Shown: positions 17,995 through 26,289 of the stretch, piece after piece | Numbering within the stretch: position 1 is the first letter of the stretch | Layout: every line of letters begins with the position of its first letter | DNA from: Candidatus Sphingomonas excrementigallinarum | GTDB lineage: Bacteria > Pseudomonadota > Alphaproteobacteria > Sphingomonadales > Sphingomonadaceae | Direction of reading: 5' to 3' | Length of the DNA: 64,000 bases | Assembly: GCA_019112965.1 (NCBI GenBank) | Contig: DXIH01000152.1 | Coordinates: 54,073-118,072 of the forward strand | Position numbers and translations under genes: made by a program | Notes under the pieces: generated by a model | Database searches by the model: none | What the model was told of the DNA's origin: nothing | The model's input: only the letters and a program-made list of their open reading frames with translations

Positions 17995-18996
17995 ATGCCT
18001 TTTCGCTTTTTTGCCGCCGCGGCCTGCTCGGCCCTGCTTTCAACCACTGCGGCTGCCCAAACGGTGCCGTTCGGCGCCGATCTGGAGCGGTTCGCCTATC
18101 CGGCCCCCGTACACTGGTTTGAGGCCAATTCGCAGGGCCATCCGGTTCGCATGGCCTTTCTCGACTGGCCGGCGACCGCCGCGCCCAACGGCACGACGGT
18201 CGTCCTGCTCCACGGTAAGAACTTTTGCGCCGCGACCTGGGGAGACACCGCGCGCGGGTTGGCGGCGGCGGGCTACCGCGTCATCGCGCCGGACCAGATC
18301 GGCTTCTGCAAATCGTCCAAGCCGAGTGGCTATCAGTACAGCTTCCACGCCATGGCCGCGCTGACCGCCGCGCTGCTCGACCGGGCCGGGGCCGGCAAGG
18401 TCGTGCTGGTCGGTCATTCGACCGGGGGCATCCTCGCCACGCGCTTCGCGCTTCTCTATCCCGAGCGGATCGCGAAGCTGGTGCTGGTCAACCCGCTCGG
18501 CCTCAACGACACGCTGAGCGAGGGCGTGCCCTATAGCGACCTCGGCAAGCTGCGCGCCGAAGAGGCGAAGACGGATGCGGCGTCGATCAAAGCCTATCAG
18601 CTCCGCAACTATTATCATGGGGCTTGGCGGCCGGCCTATGACCGCTGGGTCGCCATGCTGGCCGGGCAATATGCCAGCCCCGATGGTGACACGGTGCGCG
18701 ATGCACAGGCCCGTCTGTCCGATATGATCCAAACCCAGCCAGTTGCGGCCGAGCTGCCGCACTTAGCGGTCCCGACCACGCTCATCATCGGCCAGCGCGA
18801 CTTGACGGCCTTTCGGGCCAACAGTGCGCCCGAGGGCCGGCGCGCCCGCGTCCGCACCGTCCCGCAGGCCGCCGGGGACGCGGTAAAGCGCATCCCAGGC
18901 GCCCGCCTGATCCGCTTGGACGATCTCGGCCATTCGCCGCAGGTCGAAGCACCCGCCGAGTTCCTGCAATCGCTTCGCTCTGCGATGACGCCGTGA
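17995..18996 (+). CDS. Secreted alpha/beta hydrolase
   Basis: A 333-residue protein with signal peptide (MPFRFFAAAACSALLSTTAAAQ) and a full alpha/beta-hydrolase fold: oxyanion LLHGKNF, nucleophile elbow GHSTGG, acid in IIGQRDLT, His in DLGHSPQ. It resembles haloalkane dehalogenase / epoxide hydrolase-like esterases. A TTG lies one codon before the ATG (17992); ATG is preferred. It overlaps the next gene by 4 bp (GTGA), so it is co-translated with a serine hydrolase. Confidence 0.88.
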   Translation: MPFRFFAAAACSALLSTTAAAQTVPFGADLERFAYPAPVHWFEANSQGHPVRMAFLDWPATAAPNGTTVVLLHGKNFCAATWGDTARGLAAAGYRVIAPDQIGFCKSSKPSGYQYSFHAMAALTAALLDRAGAGKVVLVGHSTGGILATRFALLYPERIAKLVLVNPLGLNDTLSEGVPYSDLGKLRAEEAKTDAASIKAYQLRNYYHGAWRPAYDRWVAMLAGQYASPDGDTVRDAQARLSDMIQTQPVAAELPHLAVPTTLIIGQRDLTAFRANSAPEGRRARVRTVPQAAGDAVKRIPGARLIRLDDLGHSPQVEAPAEFLQSLRSAMTP

Positions 18997-20045
18997 AGCG
19001 ATATGCCTGCGCGTTGGCGCTCCTCCTCGCCAGCGGTTGCGATGCTGCACCTGCGCCACGGCAAGCAGCCGTATCCCGCCCGGTCGAGACGCGCGGTTTG
19101 GACGGCGCCATCCTGGCCGACACCGTTGCCCAAGCCAGCCGTCTTCCCCGGCTCCGCTCGCTGCTGGTCCTGCGTGACGGACAGGTGCTGGCGGAGCAAC
19201 GGTTCAACGGCGGACCGCCGCTCGACCGGCCGGTCAATATCAAGTCCGCGTCCAAGTCGGTCCTGTCCGCGCTGGTCGGCATCGCGATCGCGCGGGGCGT
19301 GCTGACCGGCGTCGACCAGCCCGTGCTGTCGGTCCTCGGCAGCGATGCGCCGCCCAATCCCGACCCGCGTCTTGCCCGCCTAACCGTTGAGGACCTGCTG
19401 ACGATGCGCGCCGGACTAGAGCGGACGTCGGGTGAGAATTATGGGCGCTGGGTGTCCAGTCGCAACTGGGTCCGCTTCGCCCTCGCGCGCCCGTTCGTCG
19501 ATGAGCCGGGCGGCGCGATGCTCTACTCGACCGGCAACACGCATCTGCTGTCGGCGATGCTGACCCGCGCTTCGGGACGCGACACCCACACGCTGATGCG
19601 CGACTGGCTGGCGGAGCCGCTCGGCATCACCATCCCGCCATGGTCGCGCGATCCGCAGGGCATCTTTTTCGGCGGCAACGACATGATGATGTCGCCGCGC
19701 AGCCTGGCGCGGTTCGGCGAACTCTATCGCCTGGGTGGGGTGATCGACGGGCGGCGGATCGTCCCCGCCCGCTGGATCGCGGAAAGCTGGACCCCGCGCA
19801 CCGTATCGCCGTGGAGCGGCGGACAATATGGCTATGGTTGGTTCGTCGGCGCCAGTCGCGGCCATCCGCTGCGCTTCGCCTGGGGCTATGGCGGGCAGAT
19901 GCTGTTCATCGTGCCTGATCTGAAGCTGACGGTCGTCATGACCTCCGATCCCAGCGGCGCGCGCGACAATGGCCATATCGCTGCGCTCCATGCGCTGCTC
20001 GACGACGGCATCGTGGTCGCTGCTGAGCGGGGTGGAGCAACGTGA
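18993..20045 (+). CDS. Beta-lactamase-family serine hydrolase, lipoprotein
   Basis: A 350-residue protein of the class C beta-lactamase / penicillin-binding fold. It starts GTG in a GTGA overlap. The signal has a lipobox (LLASGC). The active-site SxxK is SASK (in IKSASKSVL), the YxN-like motif is YSTGN, and a KTG-like strand may be WGYGGQ. Members of this family act as esterases, D-aminopeptidases or amidohydrolases, and true beta-lactamase activity is not implied. Paired with the secreted hydrolase before it. Confidence 0.87.
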   Translation: MKRYACALALLLASGCDAAPAPRQAAVSRPVETRGLDGAILADTVAQASRLPRLRSLLVLRDGQVLAEQRFNGGPPLDRPVNIKSASKSVLSALVGIAIARGVLTGVDQPVLSVLGSDAPPNPDPRLARLTVEDLLTMRAGLERTSGENYGRWVSSRNWVRFALARPFVDEPGGAMLYSTGNTHLLSAMLTRASGRDTHTLMRDWLAEPLGITIPPWSRDPQGIFFGGNDMMMSPRSLARFGELYRLGGVIDGRRIVPARWIAESWTPRTVSPWSGGQYGYGWFVGASRGHPLRFAWGYGGQMLFIVPDLKLTVVMTSDPSGARDNGHIAALHALLDDGIVVAAERGGAT

Positions 20046-20058
20046 CGGGCGAAGACGC

Positions 20059-21231
20059 TCAACCGCGATGCACGACCGCGCCGATACGGACGGCGTCCAA
20101 ACCGAGCCATGCCGCCATCCGGTCCAACTCGACCTGAAGTCGGGGCAGCGTATCGGTGGGTGCTCCCGGTTCCAGCGTAATGCGGTGCGCGAGCAGCAGC
20201 CCGGCTTGCCGATCCGCCTTGAGATCGACCCGGCCGACCAGCGCCTCGTCCATTAGGAAGGGCAGCACGTAATAGCCGTGCGTGCGCCGGTCCTGCGGCA
20301 CATAGATTTCGATGCGATAGTGGAAGCCGAACAGGCGTTCGGTGCGGGCCCGCTCCCAGATCAACGGATCGAACGGCGCGAGCAAGGCAGCGCTGCGCAC
20401 CCGGCGCGGCATGGTCGCGTCGCGATGCATCCATGCCTTCTGGCTCCAGCCCTCGACCCGCACCGGCACGAGCACGCCATCCTCCGCCAGATCGGCGATG
20501 GCGTGATCGGCTTCGATGGGCTTCAACCGGAAATAGTCGCGCAGATCGCTGGCGGTGGCGACGCCCAAGGCGCGGGCGCTGCGTTCGATCAGCGCACGTT
20601 GTGCCGCCTCGACCGACGGCGTGGGCAGCGCCAGCACGGCTGGCGGGATAACCCGCTCGGTCAGGTCGTACAGGCGCGCGAAACTGCCCCGTCGGGTCGC
20701 GGTGGTGATCTGCCCGGACCAGAACAGCCATTCGAGCGCATGCTTGACGTGGCTCCATTCCCACCAGCCGCTGCGGCTGGACCCGTTCTCGAAGTCGGCG
20801 GCCGTCAGCGGACCTTCGGCGGTGATCCGTTCGAGCACGGCGTCAGCCTCGGCCCGGCGCTCGACCGCAAACCGGCGCAGCGCCTGATAGCCGATCTCGC
20901 CTCGCTCCGCCCGTGCCATGCGCCAGCGGAGCAGCGGGTGGAGGTCGAGCGGCAGCAGCGACGCCTCGTGCGCCCAATATTCGAACATGCGCCGCTGCCG
21001 TTTCGGCCCCCACGCATCGCCCTCCAGAAGAGCTCGGTCATAGCCACCGAGCCGCGAGAATGCGGGTAGATAGTGCGCTCGCGTCAGCACGTTGACGCTA
21101 TCAATCTGGAACAGGTTGAGCCGCTCGGCGGTCCCGCGCAGGTGGCGAACGGACGGGCTGTCGGGACGCGTGCGACCGAAGCCCTGGGCTGCCAGGACGA
21201 TCCTGCGGGCTTCACGGAGGGAAACGCTCAT
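20059..21231 (-). CDS. YcaQ/AlkX-type winged-helix DNA glycosylase
   Basis: A 390-residue cytoplasmic protein of the HTH_42 family, to which E. coli YcaQ (AlkX, interstrand-crosslink glycosylase) and Streptomyces AzlB/AlkZ belong. The start MSVSLREARRIVLAAQGF matches the family N-terminus; the open frame further upstream (to 21468) runs over the promoter region. The catalytic region reads LFQIDSVNVLTRAHYLPAFSR, with the Q-I-D motif of the YcaQ branch. Later motifs include GWWEWSHVKHALEWLF and LLAPFDPLIWER. It is convergent with the serine hydrolase (13-bp gap). It may support tolerance to alkylating or crosslinking agents, in line with alkB and dinB elsewhere in the island. Confidence 0.85.
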   Translation of the reverse strand: MSVSLREARRIVLAAQGFGRTRPDSPSVRHLRGTAERLNLFQIDSVNVLTRAHYLPAFSRLGGYDRALLEGDAWGPKRQRRMFEYWAHEASLLPLDLHPLLRWRMARAERGEIGYQALRRFAVERRAEADAVLERITAEGPLTAADFENGSSRSGWWEWSHVKHALEWLFWSGQITTATRRGSFARLYDLTERVIPPAVLALPTPSVEAAQRALIERSARALGVATASDLRDYFRLKPIEADHAIADLAEDGVLVPVRVEGWSQKAWMHRDATMPRRVRSAALLAPFDPLIWERARTERLFGFHYRIEIYVPQDRRTHGYYVLPFLMDEALVGRVDLKADRQAGLLLAHRITLEPGAPTDTLPRLQVELDRMAAWLGLDAVRIGAVVHRG

Positions 21232-21370
21232 AGTGGAGAGAAGGACTGTAATCGGGCGGGCGTCAATCCAGCGGGCCGGCAGCGTGCGCGGCGCTGCCCT
21301 GCATGGCGTTTTGAAGGAGCGTCTGCCAAGTTCCGCCCGGACGCCGCGTGTGTCCGCCGAGGAGGAAGCA

Positions 21371-22111
21371 TTGAAGATCGGGGTCATTGCCGACGCACAT
21401 GGAAATCTGACCGCGCTGGAGGCTGTCCGCGACGCGATGACTGCCGCCGCGCCCGACATGGTGGTCAATCTGGGCGACCTCGTGTCCGGCCCGTTCGATC
21501 CTGGGGCAAGCGCCGAGCTTCAGATGCGTGCCGGCTATCACACCATCGCCGGCAATCACGAGCGGCAGTTGCAGGACGGCAGCGACGGTGCCTTCGACGT
21601 TCTGGCGCGGCCGCTTCTGACCCAAGAGCATTGGGCATGGATCGGGGGGCTGCCCGCGACGCTCACTCTTTGCGACGGCGATGTCTTCGCCTGCCATGGT
21701 AGCCCGGCAGGAGGGGATCTGGAATATCTGCTCGAGGACGTGACCTCTGGCCGCGCGACGCTGGATGCCGACGTCGCCATCCGGCCACGCCTGAAGGGGA
21801 TTGGGTCGGCCAGTCTGGTGCTGTGCGGACATACGCACACGCCGCGGATGGTGGCGGTGGACGGCGTGCTGATCGTCATTCCCGGTAGCGTCGGGATGCC
21901 ATGCTATCGGGATCGGGGCGCGACCCCGCACGTCATGGAGGCGGGCAGCCCGCTGGCGCGCTATGCCATCGTCGAGCGTCGCAACGCCGGATGGGCGGCC
22001 CAACTGCACGGTGTGCCCTATGACTATGAGATTGCGGCGTGTCAGGCGGAGGCTTTCGGATTTCCCGCCTTTGCCCATGCCGCCCGGACGGGTCGTATCC
22101 TGCCCGGCTGA
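21371..22111 (+). CDS. Calcineurin-like metallophosphoesterase
   Basis: A 246-residue cytoplasmic phosphoesterase. Metal-binding motifs in order: IADAHGN, NLGDLVSG, AGNHE, ACHGSP, CGHTHTP. The start is TTG at 21371, fixed by GGAGGAAG five to six bases upstream and by the first strand MKIGVIADAH. The frame is open to 21092 but has no family sequence there. It is divergent from the YcaQ-like gene. Substrate not known; relatives act on phosphodiesters or phosphoproteins. Confidence 0.88.
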   Translation: MKIGVIADAHGNLTALEAVRDAMTAAAPDMVVNLGDLVSGPFDPGASAELQMRAGYHTIAGNHERQLQDGSDGAFDVLARPLLTQEHWAWIGGLPATLTLCDGDVFACHGSPAGGDLEYLLEDVTSGRATLDADVAIRPRLKGIGSASLVLCGHTHTPRMVAVDGVLIVIPGSVGMPCYRDRGATPHVMEAGSPLARYAIVERRNAGWAAQLHGVPYDYEIAACQAEAFGFPAFAHAARTGRILPG

Positions 22112-22142
22112 TCCGCCGTCTGTTCGAACGCTAGGTCGGAGT

Positions 22143-22170
22143 GGCGGGACGGTCGAGAAACCGTCCCGCC
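22143..22170. terminator. Bidirectional hairpin terminator
   Basis: Perfect 11-bp stem GGCGGGACGGT / ACCGTCCCGCC with a 6-nt loop, in the 72-bp gap between the convergent genes ending at 22111 and 22184. Confidence 0.8.
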
Positions 22171-22183
22171 GATCCTGCGACCT

Positions 22184-23200
22184 TCAGGCGCGATAGCCGC
22201 CTTGGCGCTCCAGCATCCAGCCGGGATATTCCGCTGGCAGCTTGGTCACCGCATCGAGCGCGGTGAGATCGTCCGCGTCGAGCGACACCGCGGTCGCGGC
22301 GATATTGTCGGTAAGCTGATCGACCCGCTTGGCCCCGACGATTACGCTCGTCACCACCGGCTGGTGGAGCAGCCAGGCGAGCGCGACCTGCGCGACGGTG
22401 CACCCCTTCGCCTCGGCGATGCGGCGCATCTCGGGGATCACCACCGAGCCGCGCGTCCGGTCGACCGGCGGGAAGTCGAAGCTGGCGCGCCGCCCGTCCG
22501 CCGCCTGGCCCTCGCCGTCATATTTGCCCGACAGATAGCCGCCGGCGAGCGGGCTCCACACCATCAGCCCGATCTTCTCGGACCGCAGCATCGGCACGAT
22601 CTCGCGTTCCAGGTCGCGACCGACCAGCGTGTAATAGGCCTGGAGCGACAGGATCGGCGCGAGCCGCCGCGCCTCGGTGATGCCGACCGCCTTCACCACC
22701 TGCCACGCCGCCCAGTTGGACAGGCCGAGATAGCGAACGTGACCATGACGGACGAGCGTGTCGAGCGCTTCCAGCGTCTCCTCGATCGGCGTCGCGGGAT
22801 CGAAGCCATGGATTTGGTAGAGGTCGATATGGTCGAGGCCGAGCCGCTGGAGGCTCTGCTTGCACTGGCTGAGGATGTGGCCGCGCGAGGCGCCGCGCGC
22901 ATTGGGACCATCGCCCATCGGCCCCAGCACCTTGGTCGCGATGACGACATCGTCGCGCGCGATGCCCAGGTTCTTGAGCGACTGGCCTAGCATGCGCTCG
23001 CTCTCCCCGCCGGCATAGACATTGGCGGTGTCAATGAAGTTGATGCCGGCATCGAGCGCGGTCCGGACCAGCGCGTCCGCCTCATCCTGGCGAAGCTGGC
23101 CGATCTGGCCCCAGATGCCCTCGCTGCCGCCGAAGGTCATGGTGCCGAGGCAGAGTTCGGACACGAACAGGCCGCTATGTCCGAGTTGGCGCATACGCAT
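22184..23200 (-). CDS. Aldo/keto reductase
   Basis: A 338-residue NADPH-dependent oxidoreductase with the TIM-barrel AKR fold. Catalytic residues: D in FIDTANVY, Y of the same segment, K in IATKVLG, H in QIHGFD. The coenzyme site includes GLSNW and the SVIVGAKR region. It is divergent from an AraC-type regulator with a two-copy operator between them (23266-23302), so it is probably the regulated target. YqhC, an AraC-type protein, controls aldehyde reductases in E. coli in a similar layout. Likely role: aldehyde or ketone detoxification. Confidence 0.92.
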   Translation of the reverse strand: MRMRQLGHSGLFVSELCLGTMTFGGSEGIWGQIGQLRQDEADALVRTALDAGINFIDTANVYAGGESERMLGQSLKNLGIARDDVVIATKVLGPMGDGPNARGASRGHILSQCKQSLQRLGLDHIDLYQIHGFDPATPIEETLEALDTLVRHGHVRYLGLSNWAAWQVVKAVGITEARRLAPILSLQAYYTLVGRDLEREIVPMLRSEKIGLMVWSPLAGGYLSGKYDGEGQAADGRRASFDFPPVDRTRGSVVIPEMRRIAEAKGCTVAQVALAWLLHQPVVTSVIVGAKRVDQLTDNIAATAVSLDADDLTALDAVTKLPAEYPGWMLERQGGYRA

Positions 23201-23265
23201 GGGATGATAATCCTGTTGGAAGGGACGAGCCGGAGATACGCCGCGAACGTTCGGCGCCGCGACGT

Positions 23266-23302
23266 CGATCCGATCAAAGTCCTGCCCGATCCTATCAAAG
23301 TC
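23266..23302. promoter_or_regulatory. AraC-type operator, two 16-bp direct repeats
   Basis: CGATCCGATCAAAGTC (23266-23281) and CGATCCTATCAAAGTC (23287-23302) match at 15 of 16 positions with a 21-bp step, two helical turns. Direct repeats of this size and phase are usual for AraC-family activators. They lie between the divergent AKR and AraC genes. Confidence 0.8.
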
Positions 23303-23349
23303 ATTCGTAGACGGTGCTTTCGGCGCGCGGCGAAGCTACGATCTCTGCC

Positions 23350-24246
23350 ATGACCACGCTGTCAGACCTTGCCCAACTGATCGAGCGCCATTGGTTCGTC
23401 CATGGTCGCGAAACGCCAATTCCGGGCCTGCTCATCACCCGCGCGGAGGAGCCGACCGGCATCATCCGAACGGTCTATCGGCCGTCCTTCTGCCTCGTCG
23501 TCCAGGGCGCGAAGATGTCGATGCTGGGGCCGACGCCCTATCATTATGCCGAGGGTCAATGCCTGCTCGCCTCGCTCGACCTGCCAGTCACGTCACGCAT
23601 CATCCGGGCGAGCGCGGCAGAGCCCTATCTGGCGCTGTCGCTGGCCATCGAGCCCGTGACGGTGGCAGAACTGGTGGCGGAGCAGGTGAGCGCGCCAGGC
23701 CCGGCCGCCGCCTTCAACGCACTGGCGACCAGCAATCATAACCCGGCGTTGCGCGATCCTCTCAGGCGGTTGCTCGATCTGCTCGATCATCCGGCGGATC
23801 AGGCGGTACTCGCTCCGTTGATCCGGCGAGAGATCGTCTGGCGGTTGCTCGGCGGCACGCTGGGACCGGCGCTGCGTCAGATGGGCCTTGTCGACACCCA
23901 AGCCGCTCGGATCGGGCGCGCGACGGCGTTCATCCGCGACCATTATGCCGAGACGCTGCGCGTGGCCGACCTCGCCGCGCTGGCGGGCATGAGCGTCCCC
24001 GGCTTCCACCGCCACTTCAAGGCGGTGACGACGATGACGCCGGTGCAGTTCCAGAAGCAGGTCCGCTTGCAGGAAGCACGCCGCCGCCTGGTCGCCGCCG
24101 AGGAGGTCGCGCGGGTCGGCTTCGCGATCGGTTACGAAAGCCTGTCGCAGTTCAGCCGCGACTATCGCCGCCTGTTCGGGGCACCGCCGGGGCGGGATGC
24201 GGCAGCGATGCGCGCGCAACTGGTGCCGGAGCCTGCTCTGTCCTGA
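23350..24246 (+). CDS. AraC-family transcriptional regulator
   Basis: A 298-residue regulator. The N-terminal half (PSFCLVVQGAKMSMLGPTPYHYAEGQCLLASLDLPVTSRI) is the AraC_N type ligand domain. The C-terminal two helix-turn-helix units include LRVADLAALAGMSVPGFHRHFKAVT and VARVGFAIGYESLSQFSRDYRRLFG. ATG 23350 starts at the family N-terminus; a GTG at 23314 is less likely. It should bind the direct repeats upstream and control the divergent AKR gene and possibly itself. Confidence 0.9.
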   Translation: MTTLSDLAQLIERHWFVHGRETPIPGLLITRAEEPTGIIRTVYRPSFCLVVQGAKMSMLGPTPYHYAEGQCLLASLDLPVTSRIIRASAAEPYLALSLAIEPVTVAELVAEQVSAPGPAAAFNALATSNHNPALRDPLRRLLDLLDHPADQAVLAPLIRREIVWRLLGGTLGPALRQMGLVDTQAARIGRATAFIRDHYAETLRVADLAALAGMSVPGFHRHFKAVTTMTPVQFQKQVRLQEARRRLVAAEEVARVGFAIGYESLSQFSRDYRRLFGAPPGRDAAAMRAQLVPEPALS

Positions 24247-24265
24247 TACTTGACTCCGTCAAGTA
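24247..24265. promoter_or_regulatory. Perfect palindrome, candidate MarR operator
   Basis: TACTTGAC-TCC-GTCAAGTA, an 8-bp perfect inverted repeat with a 3-bp spacer. It starts directly after the AraC stop and ends 12 bp before the MarR-GNAT start, where MarR proteins usually bind to repress themselves. Confidence 0.75.
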
Positions 24266-24277
24266 AATTGATCCAGC

Positions 24278-25204
24278 ATGGCGGACATGGAAGATGCAGA
24301 CGTCACCGCCATCCGCCGGTTCAACCGCTTCTACACCCAGACGATCGGCGCGCTTGATGCGCGGTTTCTGGGCACCGAGGCGAGCCTGCCCGAAGCGCGG
24401 TTGCTGTTTGAGATCGCCACGCGCGAGCCCGTCACCGCCAGCGTGTTGCAGGACGCGCTGGGCATGGACGCGGGCTATCTCAGCCGCTTGGTCGCACGCT
24501 TCGAGAAGCGCGGCTGGATCGTGCGGGTGCGTCGCGACGACGATGCCCGCGCACGCGACCTGCGGCTGACCGATGCGGGACGTGACGCCTTCGGCACGCT
24601 CGACCACCGCCAGAGCCATGCCGTTGGCGATCTGCTCGCGGCAGTCGACGGACAAGCGCGGCGCGATCTGGTCGAAGCCCTGACGCGCGCGCGGCTGCTG
24701 CTGGATCCCGCATCGGGAGGCCCGTTCGTGATCCGGCCCTTCCGTACCGGCGAGCCCGCGCTGATCGCCGCACGCCAGTCGCTCCTCTATGCCGAAAGCC
24801 ATGGTTGGGGTCGCGAACTGGAGGTGATCGAAAGCGAGGTGACCGCGGCGTTCCTGCGCGATTTCGATCCCGAGCGCGAGCAATGCTGGGTCGCCGAGAT
24901 CGACGGGGTCATGGCAGGCGCGGTGTTCGTGACCGACGAGGGCGACGATATCGCCCGGCTGCGGCTGCTGCATGTCGAGCCCTTCGCCCGCCGCCGGGGC
25001 ATCGGCGATGCGCTGGTCGGCGCTTGCGTCACGTTCGCACGGGAAACGGGCTATCGCGCGTTGACGCTGTGGACCCACACCGTGCTGGAGTCCGCGCGCC
25101 GCCTCTATGCCGCGCATGGTTTCGCATGTGTCGAGACGGCGATGCATGAGCGGTTCGGCGTCCCGCTCCAGGGCGAGACCTGGCGGCTGGAGCTGGCGGC
25201 GTGA
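24278..25204 (+). CDS. MarR regulator fused to GNAT acetyltransferase
   Basis: A 308-residue two-domain protein. Residues 1-145 are a MarR winged helix (SVLQDALGMDAGYLSRLVARFEKRGWIVR, then wing DDARARDLRLTDAG). Residues 150-308 are a GNAT domain with the acetyl-CoA loop RRRGIGDALV. This fusion is known in many bacteria, but its substrate is not settled. A palindrome sits just upstream and suggests autoregulation. The stop overlaps the next GNAT gene by 4 bp (GTGA). Confidence 0.9.
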   Translation: MADMEDADVTAIRRFNRFYTQTIGALDARFLGTEASLPEARLLFEIATREPVTASVLQDALGMDAGYLSRLVARFEKRGWIVRVRRDDDARARDLRLTDAGRDAFGTLDHRQSHAVGDLLAAVDGQARRDLVEALTRARLLLDPASGGPFVIRPFRTGEPALIAARQSLLYAESHGWGRELEVIESEVTAAFLRDFDPEREQCWVAEIDGVMAGAVFVTDEGDDIARLRLLHVEPFARRRGIGDALVGACVTFARETGYRALTLWTHTVLESARRLYAAHGFACVETAMHERFGVPLQGETWRLELAA

Positions 25205-25749
25205 CCGGCCGCCTGACGATCCGACTCGCGACCGAAGCCGACCTCGGGGCGCTCCGCGAACTGATGACGCTGTCCATCGATCGCGGCCAGGCGGCGATGC
25301 TGACCCTGGCACAGATCGTTGCCAGCCGCTCGGTGATGGGGCTGGACACGCAATTGGTACGTGACGGCACGTACTTGGTCGTCGAGGATCATGGCGTGCC
25401 GGTCGGCTGCGGCGGATGGAGCCGCCGCGCGACGCTCTATGGCGGCGACCATAGCACCGAATTGCGCGACCCGGCGCTGCTCAACCCGGTTAAGGACGCC
25501 GCCCGTATCCGCGCTATGTACACCCATCCGGATCACGTCCGGCGCGGAATTTGCCGGATGATCCTCGACCGCTGCGAGCAAGCAGCACAGGCGGAGGGTT
25601 TCGCCGCCGTAGAACTGATGGGCACGGCGGGCGGCGTGCCACTCTACGCGGCCTGCGGTTACGAGCCGGTCGAACGCGCCGATACCCATGTCGATGGCGT
25701 CGTCGTGCCGCTGACCCGGATGCGGAAGCGGCTGCGCGATCCGGCGTAG
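25201..25749 (+). CDS. GNAT-family N-acetyltransferase
   Basis: A 182-residue single-domain acetyltransferase. The acetyl-CoA motif A is MYTHPDHVRRGICRMILD (RRGIC in place of the more common RRGIG), and motif B includes ELMGTAGGVPLYAACGYEP. GTG start in a 4-bp overlap with the MarR-GNAT gene, so the pair is co-translated. Small amines or antibiotics are possible substrates; none is indicated. Confidence 0.88.
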   Translation: MTGRLTIRLATEADLGALRELMTLSIDRGQAAMLTLAQIVASRSVMGLDTQLVRDGTYLVVEDHGVPVGCGGWSRRATLYGGDHSTELRDPALLNPVKDAARIRAMYTHPDHVRRGICRMILDRCEQAAQAEGFAAVELMGTAGGVPLYAACGYEPVERADTHVDGVVVPLTRMRKRLRDPA

Positions 25750-25780
25750 CGGGGCCGCGGGCGAAAATTCTGGACCGGCA

Positions 25781-25807
25781 TGTCACGTTGGTCCCCGCTG
25801 TCTCGTC
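25781..25807 (+). promoter_or_regulatory. Candidate ECF41 sigma-factor promoter
   Basis: TGTCACG (25781-25787), 16 bases, then CGTC (25804-25807). ECF41 promoters are described as TGTCACA-N16-CGTC, so spacing and 10 of 11 fixed positions agree. It lies 30 bp upstream of the AhpD-like gene that is paired with an ECF41 sigma gene, implying autoregulation. Confidence 0.8.
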
Positions 25808-25836
25808 ATGGTGTCGGAACCCAAGGGAGACCGACC

Positions 25837-26289
25837 ATGACACCCCGTATCGCCAACCCACACGCTCTGGCCCCGGAAGCGATCAAGGCCATGATGGTGC
25901 TGGAGCAGAGCTTCACGAAAAGCGGCCTCGACCACAATCTGCTCGAACTGGTGAAATTCCGCGTGTCGCAGATCAACGGCTGCGCCTTCTGCCTGCACAT
26001 GCATGCGACCGATCTGCGCCGTCATGGCGAAAGCGAGATGCGCCTGTACATGCTAAGCGCATGGCGGGAATCGACGCTCTATTCGGATCGCGAGCGGGCC
26101 GCACTTGGCTGGGCGGAGGCGTTGACGCTGTTGCCCAAGACGGGTGCGCCCGATGCGGACTATGATGCGCTCAAGGCGGCGTTTTCCGATGCGGAGCAGG
26201 TCTGGCTGACCATGGCGATCGGGGCGATCAACACCTGGAACCGCCTCCAGGTGGCTTTCCGCATGGCGCATCCGGTGGACGATGCCTGA
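25837..26289 (+). CDS. Carboxymuconolactone decarboxylase / AhpD-like protein
   Basis: A 150-residue CMD-family protein with the peroxidase-type motif CAFCLHMH (Cys-x-x-Cys followed by His). ATG 25837 is preceded by AAGGGAG seven to eight bases upstream. The gene overlaps the sigma factor by 8 bp. ECF41 sigma genes are typically next to a carboxymuconolactone decarboxylase, oxidoreductase or epimerase gene, and this is the decarboxylase version. Likely a thiol-based redox enzyme. Confidence 0.9.
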   Translation: MTPRIANPHALAPEAIKAMMVLEQSFTKSGLDHNLLELVKFRVSQINGCAFCLHMHATDLRRHGESEMRLYMLSAWRESTLYSDRERAALGWAEALTLLPKTGAPDADYDALKAAFSDAEQVWLTMAIGAINTWNRLQVAFRMAHPVDDA

